Source of the DNA: a bacterium | GTDB lineage: Bacteria > Verrucomicrobiota > Kiritimatiellia > UBA8416 | Direction: 5' to 3' | DNA: 19,617 nucleotides | Assembly (NCBI GenBank): GCA_020048935.1 | Contig: JAIFLS010000010.1 | Span: forward strand, 1 to 19,617 | Shown here: positions 13,827-19,617 of the stretch, one piece after another | Layout of the letters: the number at the start of each line of letters is the position of its first letter | How positions within the stretch are numbered: position 1 is the first letter of the stretch | Notes under the pieces: generated by a model | Database searches by the model: none | What the model saw: only the letters and a program-made list of their open reading frames with translations | Told to the model about the DNA's origin: nothing | Made by a program: the position numbers and the translations under genes

Positions 13827-14630
13827 ATGTACCTGAAACACTTCAATCTCGACGAGATGCCCTTCAACATCACGCCTGATCCGCGGTTCCTCTACTACGC
13901 GCCGCATCACCGCGAGGCCTACGACCATCTGATGTACGGCATCACCCAGCGCAAGGGATTCATTGAGCTGACCGGCGAGGTCGGTTCCGGCAAGACAACC
14001 CTTTGCCGCGCCCTTCTCGCCAGCCTGGGCGACGAGGTCAAGACCGCGCTGATCCTCAACCCGACCTTTTCCGAGACGGAACTCCTGCGGGCCATTCTGA
14101 ACGACTTCGGGCTCTCGCCTGAGCATGGTGACCGGCTCGCCTATGTCGAGTGCCTCAACGACTTCCTGCTCGATAGCTACCGCCAAGGCATAAACGTCGC
14201 CCTGCTGATCGACGAGGCGCAGGATCTGGCGCCCGAGGTCATGGAGCAGGTCCGCCTGCTCTCGAATCTCGAGACCGATCAGCACAAGCTCATCCAGATC
14301 GTGCTCTGCGGGCAGCCGGAACTGAAAAAGCGCCTGAACCGACCCGACCTGCGCCAACTGCGCCAGCGGATTACCGTCCGCTACTACCTGCCGCCCCTGA
14401 CCGCCGCGGAAACCGAGCAATACATCCATCACCGGCTGCGCGTGGCCGGTCCCGCAAGCTCGGTCTGCTTCTCCTTGTTTGCCGTACGGGCCGTGCACCG
14501 CTATGCCAATGGGTGCCCGCGGTTGATCAACGCGGTCTGCGACAACGCCATGCTGGCGGCCTACGTCTTTGGCGAGCCGAACGTCTCCGCCAACTGTGTC
14601 AAGAAAGCGATTCGACAATTAGAAGGGTAA
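13827..14630 (+). CDS. ExeA/GspA-like AAA+ ATPase
   Basis: ATPase of the family that includes ExeA/GspA (type II secretin assembly), MshM and the ATPase of exopolysaccharide/exosortase loci. Seen: the diagnostic start YLKHFNLDEMPFNITPDPRF, HHREAYDHLMYGI, Walker A TGEVGSGKTT (about 49-58), Walker B VALLIDEAQDL (about 124-134), sensor region LIQIVLCGQPEL, arginine-rich LRQRITVRYYLPPL, and YANGCPRLINAVCDNAML near the end. At 267 residues it has only the ATPase part and lacks the C-terminal peptidoglycan-binding part of ExeA. No good Shine-Dalgarno is seen before ATG 13827. The GspB-like gene starts four bases after its stop, so the two form a pair. No other secretion genes are in the window. Confidence 0.85.
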   Translation: MYLKHFNLDEMPFNITPDPRFLYYAPHHREAYDHLMYGITQRKGFIELTGEVGSGKTTLCRALLASLGDEVKTALILNPTFSETELLRAILNDFGLSPEHGDRLAYVECLNDFLLDSYRQGINVALLIDEAQDLAPEVMEQVRLLSNLETDQHKLIQIVLCGQPELKKRLNRPDLRQLRQRITVRYYLPPLTAAETEQYIHHRLRVAGPASSVCFSLFAVRAVHRYANGCPRLINAVCDNAMLAAYVFGEPNVSANCVKKAIRQLEG

Positions 14631-14634
14631 TGCC

Positions 14635-15654
14635 ATGAGTCTTATACAGGAAGCCTTGAAGCGCCAGCAGATGGAACAGGAAGGCAAGCTGCCTCCGCCG
14701 CCCGGAGCTGACGCGAAAACCGAATCGCCGCTGACGTCGACGGTCGTGGACGGCGAGACCTTCATCCTGCCTGGTGTCTTGCCTGAATCCGCGGCACCGG
14801 AAGAGCCGGAGGCCCCCGCCAAACCCACTCTCAAGCGCAACGCGCGACAGCCGGCATCGTCCCCCTCGCCGGTGCCGCCCGCGGCCGAGCCAGAACCCGA
14901 ACGCAAACGCGTCTCGCCGACGCCGTCCGGAGAGACTTCCTCCGACGAGAAGAAGCCCCGTGTGCTGCCGGCGCTGGCCGCCATGATCATCCTGTTGCTG
15001 CTGCTGGCCGGCGCGCTCGCGTGGGCCGTCTCCTACGGGCTCGAAATGGCCGGATTCCAGATGCCCTGGTCCAAGGCCAAGCCGGTGATCGCGGAGCAGC
15101 CCCCCGCCGAACCGGCCAGAGCCGAAGGGCCGGGCGAGGTGAAGGTGGCTGAAAAGCCAGTGGAGAAGACCGCTGACGACAAGGCCGGTGACGCTGTCAT
15201 CAAGCCAGCCAAGAAGACCACGCTCGGCTCGGTTGTGCGCCAGGCGGTCAAGGATGCCAATGCTGCCGTTGGCGATACGAATATCGTGATCGCGGATGCC
15301 GCCGGCGAGAAGCCTGCGGGATCGGAACCGGCCGTCAAGGCCGCTCCCGCAGAGGAACCGACACCGTCCGTCACGGCCACCGTGGCTGAACCGCCGGTCG
15401 TGGCCGCCGTCACGGCTCCGGAAACGCCCGTGACGCCGCCAGCGACTGTCAAGTGGCCCGACATCACCATTTCCGGCGTTGTCGGCAAGGAGCAGAAAGG
15501 GGCGGTTTACGTCAATGGCAAGGTCATCGGGGTAAACGAGAGTGTCGAGGGTATCCGTGTCGTCGCGATCAAGCCGCAGGGCGCGTTGCTGGAGTACAAG
15601 GGCGAGACGCGCCTGGCCAAGGTCGGCCAGCCGCTCAATCGTGCCACCCGCTAA
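14635..15654 (+). CDS. GspB-like single-pass membrane protein
   Basis: Probable partner of the upstream ATPase; ExeB/GspB proteins link the ATPase to the envelope and secretin. Seen: the N-terminal motif MSLIQEALKRQQ found in this protein class, a Pro/Ala/Glu-rich cytoplasmic region, one membrane helix at about 115-140, a long Ala/Pro/Lys/Glu-rich periplasmic linker (about 150-275), and a compact C-terminal domain (about 277-335) with ITISGVVGKEQKGAVYVNGK, VIGVNESVEGIRVVAI and LLEYKGETRLAKVG, resembling the GspB/GspC-type small beta domain. Length 339. The start ATG 14635 has GAAGGG upstream. The stop is three bases from the stop of the convergent recD gene. Confidence 0.75.
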   Translation: MSLIQEALKRQQMEQEGKLPPPPGADAKTESPLTSTVVDGETFILPGVLPESAAPEEPEAPAKPTLKRNARQPASSPSPVPPAAEPEPERKRVSPTPSGETSSDEKKPRVLPALAAMIILLLLLAGALAWAVSYGLEMAGFQMPWSKAKPVIAEQPPAEPARAEGPGEVKVAEKPVEKTADDKAGDAVIKPAKKTTLGSVVRQAVKDANAAVGDTNIVIADAAGEKPAGSEPAVKAAPAEEPTPSVTATVAEPPVVAAVTAPETPVTPPATVKWPDITISGVVGKEQKGAVYVNGKVIGVNESVEGIRVVAIKPQGALLEYKGETRLAKVGQPLNRATR

Positions 15655-15657
15655 ACA

Positions 15658-17493
15658 TCAGGCGAACAGCCCCGAGAAACGGCTCACGGTGCGTTGCATC
15701 GCCGCCGTGAGGCTTTCGCGCCCGCCCCATAGCGTCACGCCTGATCGCGTACGGGTCACGGCCGTGTAGATCAGCTCCCGCGTCACGACCGGCGAGTCCG
15801 CCGGGGGCAGCAGCACGAGCACGCGCCCGAACTCGCTGCCCTGTGATTTATGCACGGTGATCGCGAAGGCCGTCTCATGTGCCGGCAGCAGGTGGCACGG
15901 CACGCGCCGGTAGCGCTCGCCACCGGTGTCCGCCGGCTGCTCGAAATACGCCGCCAGCCGCTGCGGATCGTCCGCTGCCGGCAGCACGATCCCAACGTCG
16001 CCGTTGTACAATCCGGTGGCGTAATCGTTCTGCGTGACCATGACCACCCGGTGCGAATAGAACGCCCCCGACGGTTCCAGTGCGCGTGCCGGCCGGCAAT
16101 CGGCCGGCAATTTATCCATCTGCAGCCCGCGCCCTGACAGGATCTCCTCGATCAGCGTATTCACCTGCTCCGCCCCGAGCGGACCGCGCCGCAACGCGCA
16201 CAGTACACGGAAACCCGCGATGGCCTCGAAGGCTGCCACCGGTGTCTGTGCGTCGAGAAAATCGCGGTAGCCGTGCAGCACGGCCTGCGCGAAGCGCATA
16301 TCCACACCGCCCTGCCAGGTCTTCAGCACCGGCGGTGCCTCGACGAAACCAACCGCATCGTCCGCGTCCACGTCCGGCGCGAGCAGCGCCATAGCCTGGG
16401 CGGCCGCCACGGCATCGTACGCCGTGTTTACCGCCGTACTGAAACGCGCGATCGCGCCGCCGGGAGCAAACCGGCGGCTTTCGGTCAGTTCCACCACGGC
16501 CGGGGCGATGGCCGGGGCCGCGCAGATGGCCGCCAGTACGCTGCCCGGCGCCACTGCCGCCAGTTGATGCCGGTCGCCCAGCAGCACCAGCCGTGCCTGC
16601 GCAGGCAGCGCATCCAGCAGCCGGGCCATCTTGGCGAGATCCACCATGCTGGCTTCGTCCACCATCACCACGTCCGCCTCCAGCGGGCAATCCGCATGGT
16701 GGCGATAGGCGGCTACCTGCCACCTGCGGCCCAGCAGACGGTCCAGCGTGCAGGCCTCGTCCACGATCATGCCATCCAGGAATGTCCCCGGCGGCATGGC
16801 CGCGCGTGCCAGCCGGATGCTCTCGCCCAGCCTTGCCGCCGCCTTGCCGGTCGGGGCGCTCAGGCGCACGCGCAGCGGCCGCTGCCCGTTGTGCTGATGC
16901 GTCAGCAGTGCCAGGATGCGTGCCGCGGTGTAGGTCTTGCCGGTGCCCGGCCCGCCGGTGATCAGGGTCAGTCGCCGCGTCAGTGCCCCGCGCGCGGCGG
17001 CCTGCTGCGCCGATCCCTCGCCGGGGAACGCGAGCCGCAGGCGCGACTCCAGCTCGGGCGGTAGGGCACCATTGTCGCCCTCTGCCGCCATTTCGGACAG
17101 GCGGCGCTCGACGAGCCGCTCGTCGTTGTAGAATCGTCGCAGGTAAAGGCGGCCCGCCACCAGCACGAAGACGCCGGGTTCCTGGGGGGCGTGCGCAAAG
17201 CCGGCGGTCCCGCCATCCGGCAGCGACCGGATCGCCGTGCAGATCGCCGCCGTTCCTTCGGGTAAGGGAATCTCGGTATCGGACTGTAGCGACCGCAGCC
17301 AGGCATCGGTCACGGCGGCAAGCTCCAGGCAGACATGTCCTTCGCCCACCGCGCGGCTGGCCAGCGCCATCGCGGCCGCCTCGACGTCACTGGCGCCATT
17401 GGCGCGGATGGCGGCCTCGGTCGCGTACACGTCGATATCGCGCAGGATGCCTGCCGCGCGCCATGCCCGCAACATGCCCGCCCGCCCTGGCAT
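15658..17493 (-). CDS. recD: Exodeoxyribonuclease V alpha subunit (RecD helicase)
   Basis: RecD is the 5'-3' superfamily 1B helicase of RecBCD, which processes double-strand DNA ends for recombination. Seen: N-terminal domain with RDIDVYATEAAIR and LYLRRFYNDERLVERRL, Walker A LITGGPGTGKTYTAARIL (about 176-193), motif Ia LSAPTGKAAARL, Walker B VVMVDEASMVDL (about 272-283), motif III LVLLGDRHQLAAV, motif V AFAITVHKSQGSEF (about 540-553) and motif VI ELIYTAVTRTRSGV. The start at 17493 is chosen because the ATG shares its A with the TGA of the upstream gene; the 611 residues match the length of RecBCD-type RecD. An extension to 17622 would run through that gene. It lacks the long N-terminal extension of RecD2. 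recB and recC are not in the window. Confidence 0.9.
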   Translation of the reverse strand: MPGRAGMLRAWRAAGILRDIDVYATEAAIRANGASDVEAAAMALASRAVGEGHVCLELAAVTDAWLRSLQSDTEIPLPEGTAAICTAIRSLPDGGTAGFAHAPQEPGVFVLVAGRLYLRRFYNDERLVERRLSEMAAEGDNGALPPELESRLRLAFPGEGSAQQAAARGALTRRLTLITGGPGTGKTYTAARILALLTHQHNGQRPLRVRLSAPTGKAAARLGESIRLARAAMPPGTFLDGMIVDEACTLDRLLGRRWQVAAYRHHADCPLEADVVMVDEASMVDLAKMARLLDALPAQARLVLLGDRHQLAAVAPGSVLAAICAAPAIAPAVVELTESRRFAPGGAIARFSTAVNTAYDAVAAAQAMALLAPDVDADDAVGFVEAPPVLKTWQGGVDMRFAQAVLHGYRDFLDAQTPVAAFEAIAGFRVLCALRRGPLGAEQVNTLIEEILSGRGLQMDKLPADCRPARALEPSGAFYSHRVVMVTQNDYATGLYNGDVGIVLPAADDPQRLAAYFEQPADTGGERYRRVPCHLLPAHETAFAITVHKSQGSEFGRVLVLLPPADSPVVTRELIYTAVTRTRSGVTLWGGRESLTAAMQRTVSRFSGLFA

Positions 17494-17984
17494 CACCCGC
17501 GTCCGCAGCACTTCTTGAACTTCTTGCCGCTCCCGCAGGTGCAGGGGTCGTTGCGCCCGATTTTCGGCTCCTCGCGCCGATACGGGTCGCGCCCGATCAC
17601 ACGGCCTTCGACAAAGACCCATTTCCCCTGCTCGCGGGTGAACCGTGCCCGCTCATGGTGTTCCTGCTCCTGGTCGTTGACCGTGTAGCGGGCCTTGAAC
17701 TCGACAATGCCATCCTCGTCGTCCGCGCCGCCACGCTCGGTCGCCACCACCTCCAGCCCGTTCCACTGCGCGCTCTCGGCCCATTCCTTGGCGGACGCCG
17801 CATCGAACTGCTTCCGGTCTGCCGCCTGCAGCGAGGCCCCGAGATGGTCGATCGCCTTCACGGCATAGGCCGAGAAGCGCGAACGCATCAGCGCCTCCGC
17901 CGTGGCCGCCGGTTTCTTTCCCTTGATGATCGGCTCGCAACACGCACTGTACGCCAGGCCGCTGCCACATGGACAATCCTGCAT
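17493..17984 (-). CDS. YchJ-family protein with two SEC-C metal-binding motifs
   Basis: YchJ-family proteins carry an NTF2-like middle domain between zinc-binding SEC-C motifs; their role is not established. Seen: N-terminal SEC-C motif with Cys4, Cys6, Cys15 and Cys16 (CPCGSGLAYSACC), the characteristic ALMRSRFSAYAVKAIDHLG, then WNGLEVV, GIVEFKARYTV, HERARFTREQGKWVFVEG, and a C-terminal SEC-C motif with Cys148, Cys150, Cys159 and Cys160 (RNDPCTCGSGKKFKKCC). Length 163 is normal. The start ATG 17984 has GGAGG upstream, overlapping the end of the preceding gene's intergenic space. It is the middle gene of a tight minus-strand operon with recD behind it. Confidence 0.9.
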   Translation of the reverse strand: MQDCPCGSGLAYSACCEPIIKGKKPAATAEALMRSRFSAYAVKAIDHLGASLQAADRKQFDAASAKEWAESAQWNGLEVVATERGGADDEDGIVEFKARYTVNDQEQEHHERARFTREQGKWVFVEGRVIGRDPYRREEPKIGRNDPCTCGSGKKFKKCCGRG

Positions 17985-17997
17985 TCCCCGTCCTCCG

Positions 17998-18288
17998 TTA
18001 AAACAGTTTCAGATCCTTCAGCGTCCGGCTGCCGGGCGTCCGGCGATTCTGGAACAGTTTCTCCTCGACCCGCTTCTCCAGTTCGGTCGGGATCACGAAT
18101 TCCGCCTGATGGTCGATCCCCTGGATGATCAGCGAGTAATGCACGGACGGTTGTCCCGCATCGCCACCGAGAAACGCCACCAGCAGCGCATCCCGTCCAT
18201 CCGCCAGCCGCGCTCCGACGCGCACTTCCTGCCCTTGCCGCCAAATGCCGGACCACCGGATTATCTCAACTTCCTCGTCCATTTTCAT
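17998..18288 (-). CDS. Hypothetical protein, 96 residues
   Basis: Not recognised. The start at 18288 (MKMDEEVEIIRWSGIW) is preferred because GGGAGG lies about 11 bases upstream; an in-frame start at 18333 would add 15 hydrophobic residues. The protein has alternating hydrophobic and charged strands (EVRVGARLADGRDALLVAFLG, VHYSLIIQGIDHQAEFVI), a charged helix (LEKRVEEKLFQ) and a basic tail. It reads as a small beta-rich cytoplasmic domain without signal peptide or Cys motif. Its stop is 13 bases from the YchJ-like start, so it is probably the first gene of the operon. No function is proposed. Confidence 0.6.
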   Translation of the reverse strand: MKMDEEVEIIRWSGIWRQGQEVRVGARLADGRDALLVAFLGGDAGQPSVHYSLIIQGIDHQAEFVIPTELEKRVEEKLFQNRRTPGSRTLKDLKLF

Positions 18289-18418
18289 CTCTGCGTAAAC
18301 CTCCCGGATAAAACAAACAGCCACGACAGCCACGCCATTAACCTACTCCAGTCAACCCCGCGCTGCAATCCCGATCTTGATAAATTACAATTTTGCGATT
18401 TCCCATGGATGGGCAATC

Positions 18419-18427
18419 TGCTAAGAT
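18419..18427 (+). promoter_or_regulatory. Extended -10 promoter element before the small-protein/nucleotidyltransferase unit
   Basis: TGC TAAGAT at 18419-18427 fits the TGn plus -10 arrangement; no clear -35 is present at the proper distance, as is common for extended -10 promoters. The expected start of transcription (about 18434) is only a few bases before ATG 18438, and there is no Shine-Dalgarno, so the first gene may be read leaderless. Confidence 0.35.
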
Positions 18428-18437
18428 ATCCAGCGTT

Positions 18438-18629
18438 ATGACAATTACGGATACTGAACGCGAGATATTCCGACGGATGGCACCGGCAGACAAGCTGAAT
18501 CTGGTGGCTCAGATGCACATGCAGGCGCGGGAATGGAAAATGGCCGCCCTGAGGGTCCAGCACCGCGACTGGACCGACGAACAGGTCGATAAGCGGGTCC
18601 GGGAGATTTTCCTTTATGGAACAGGCTAA
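18438..18629 (+). CDS. Small helical protein, partner of the downstream nucleotidyltransferase
   Basis: A 63-residue protein from ATG 18438; an upstream in-frame start at 18393 would lie within the promoter region. It reads TEREIFRRMAPADKLNLVAQMH, AREWKMAALRVQHRDW and DEQVDKRVREIFLYG, that is two or three charged helices with the ALR..HPDW..EQV..RVREIFLY pattern that I recognise from short proteins often encoded just upstream of nucleotidyltransferases. No function is established from sequence. It overlaps the nucleotidyltransferase start by 14 bases, so the two are translationally linked. The region is less GC-rich than its neighbours, suggesting transfer. Confidence 0.7.
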   Translation: MTITDTEREIFRRMAPADKLNLVAQMHMQAREWKMAALRVQHRDWTDEQVDKRVREIFLYGTG

Positions 18630-19191
18630 TGTCTTTCTTATCTTCACTGAACGACTCGAGCAGGCGGGCATCTGCTATATGGCCACAGGATCTGTTGCCA
18701 GCATGTTATACGGAATCCCCCGGTTTACCCATGACCTTGACCTGGTTATTGAACTCCCGTCGCATCAGGTTTCGGCAATCAGCAAAGCCTTCCCGCTAGA
18801 CGCATTCTACGCACCACCGGAAGAAGTCATTCAGGTTGAAAGTCACCGGCCTCATCGCGGTCATTTTAACATCATTCATCATAAGACAGGCCTGAAGGCC
18901 GACATCTACGTTCACGGACGTGATCCGCTACAGACGTGGGGGCTGGCCCGCAAGGCGCGGATCGAACAGCCTGACGGTAACGGCATGTGGGTTGCCCCGC
19001 CAGAGTACGTCATCATCCGCAAACTGGAGTACTACCGGGAAGGGCATTCAGACAAACACCTGCATGATATTGGTGGTATGCTGCAAATATCCGGGGATAT
19101 CATTGATCACGCCATCATCCGGGATTGGGTAGAGCGCCTCGATCTTCAGAAACAATGGGCACTCGCCTCCGCCCCGTTCGCTACTCTGTAA
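18616..19191 (+). CDS. Nucleotidyltransferase-superfamily protein (AbiEii/DUF6036-like)
   Basis: Polymerase-beta-like nucleotidyltransferase fold. Seen: the GS motif ATGSVASMLYGIPRFTHDLDLVIEL with Gly25-Ser26 and the metal-binding pair Asp40-x-Asp42, and the third acidic strand LKADIYVHGRDP. A helical C-terminal half follows (EYVIIRKLEYYREGHSDKHLHDI, the IxxKLxxxxxR.KD.DI pattern of these proteins). Length 191. In related toxin-antitoxin and abortive-infection systems such enzymes modify tRNA or protein targets, but no assignment is possible here. The partner gene overlaps upstream. A MITE-like element lies 23 bases downstream. The fold is secure; the biological role is open. Confidence 0.78.
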   Translation: MEQANVFLIFTERLEQAGICYMATGSVASMLYGIPRFTHDLDLVIELPSHQVSAISKAFPLDAFYAPPEEVIQVESHRPHRGHFNIIHHKTGLKADIYVHGRDPLQTWGLARKARIEQPDGNGMWVAPPEYVIIRKLEYYREGHSDKHLHDIGGMLQISGDIIDHAIIRDWVERLDLQKQWALASAPFATL

Positions 19192-19214
19192 CTTGGTCAT
19201 TTTGTCTCACTTTT

Positions 19215-19305
19215 CGGTGAGCGAGAACGGCGACGAGATCGGAAAACGAGTGAGAATTTGAATCGTCGCCCGTTCGCGTCGCCGTTCTCGTAAACCGATC
19301 TCCCC
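19215..19305. repeat. MITE-like palindromic element, copy 2
   Basis: The inner part (19215-19297) matches 6015-6097 without gaps. Here the complete right end is preserved, with CGTCGCCGTTCTCG, then TAAACCGATCTCCCC at the edge, the reverse complement of the left edge of copy 1 (GGGGAGATCGG). Together the two copies define terminal inverted repeats of about 30 bases. It fills part of the gap between the nucleotidyltransferase gene and metG; the remaining 100 bases (19306-19411) show nothing I can identify. Confidence 0.7.
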
Positions 19306-19411
19306 AAAAGAAGTTGATAGCCACGCCTTAATAGGTTCCATTTCAGAAGACGTGTAAAAAGCGTGCCTGTGGTAAGCCGTCATGTTTATCCGCGGCACAG
19401 ACCACAATTAA

Positions 19412-19617
19412 TCACCCGACGCGCAGTCCGGTTCCCGCGTCGCCGTCCACCGTCACCAGCCGTAGCGTCTCGCCGTCATTGGCCGCCAGCAGCATGCCGC
19501 GCGATTCCACACCGCGAATGGTCGCCGGCTTCAGGTTCGCCACCACGACGACCAGTTTGCCGATCAGCGCCTCGGGGGCATAATATTTGGCGATACCGGC
19601 TACGATCTGGCGCTTGC
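19412..19617 (-). CDS. metG: Methionyl-tRNA synthetase, C-terminal tRNA-binding domain (5' end outside window)
   Basis: The visible 67 residues read RQIVAGIAKYYAPEALIGKL, VVVVANLKPATIRGVESRGM and LLAANDG, then a short tail ending LRVG. This is the second half of the OB-fold tRNA-binding domain (EMAPII/Trbp111 type) that closes many bacterial MetRS and helps hold tRNA. The frame is open to the window edge. A free-standing Trbp111/CsaA-like protein would give the same C-terminus, so the synthetase assignment rests on likelihood. It is transcribed towards the nucleotidyltransferase unit. Confidence 0.8.
   Translation of the reverse strand, partial: KRQIVAGIAKYYAPEALIGKLVVVVANLKPATIRGVESRGMLLAANDGETLRLVTVDGDAGTGLRVG

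Noticed and set aside
12933..14618. Long open frame on the minus strand (561 codons) over the ABC permease and ExeA-like genes
   Set aside because: The plus-strand proteins carry full family motifs; the minus frame is rich in Gly, Gln, His and Arg and matches nothing.
16983..18128. Open frame on the plus strand opposite recD and the YchJ-like gene
   Set aside because: Arg/Pro/Ala-rich shadow without ribosome-binding site; both opposite genes are secure.
19207..19407. Short minus-strand open frame downstream of the nucleotidyltransferase gene
   Set aside because: It is largely composed of the MITE-like element and has no supporting signals.
19345..19410. Possible terminator for the metG-like gene: hairpin followed by TTTTT on the minus strand
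   Set aside because: The stem would be interrupted (GTGG/CCAC and GCC/GGC with internal loops), the loop is long and the T-run is not adjacent to the stem.

Overview
The window is GC-rich bacterial chromosome, densely coded on both strands. The gene order murB-ddl-ftsQ-ftsA-ftsZ, a signal-peptide-bearing outer-membrane beta-barrel protein, a GspA/GspB-like pair and very repeat-rich intergenic DNA point to a Gram-negative member of the PVC superphylum, most likely Kiritimatiellota, Lentisphaerota or a related Verrucomicrobiota line. This placement is inferred from gene content and layout; there is no rRNA gene here to confirm it.

Region 1 (1-5671, + strand) is the distal end of a division and cell wall (dcw) cluster: the 3' end of murB, then ddl, ftsQ, ftsA and ftsZ, followed by pyrE. 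MurB and Ddl make peptidoglycan precursors. FtsQ is a divisome scaffold, FtsA tethers FtsZ to the membrane, and FtsZ forms the division ring. FtsZ is divergent: its GTP-binding box is intact, but two of the three acidic/polar positions of the T7 catalytic loop are replaced. All junctions except ftsA-ftsZ carry a different kind of repetitive or structured DNA. One inverted repeat extends into the coding start of ddl, and a five-tract G-quadruplex motif lies in the ftsA leader.

Region 2 (5672-6162) holds no convincing gene. It contains GTAG-headed hairpins like REP elements, a MITE-like palindromic element with a second copy at the far end of the window (about 19.2 kb), and GAAAGTCGAAAG-type repeats.

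Region 3 (6136-10162) has a multi-pass GT39/PMT-like glycosyltransferase containing a nine-C tract and a secreted outer-membrane beta-barrel protein. Convergent to them is a hybrid peroxiredoxin-glutaredoxin.

Region 4 (10327-15654, + strand) has a type I ABC exporter half-transporter, an ABC-2-type ATPase/permease pair whose promoter gives a near-leaderless start, and an ExeA/GspA-like ATPase next to a GspB-like membrane protein.

Region 5 (15658-18288, - strand) is a compact operon: an unknown 96-residue protein, a YchJ-type SEC-C protein and RecD, with stop/start overlap between the last two. Region 6 (18438-19191, + strand) is a two-gene unit of a small helical protein and a nucleotidyltransferase, visibly less GC-rich and plausibly horizontally acquired. 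The window ends inside the tRNA-binding C-terminal domain of methionyl-tRNA synthetase (- strand).

No rRNA, tRNA, CRISPR array, transposase or convincing rho-independent terminator was seen. Two convergent gene pairs have overlapping or nearly touching stop codons.
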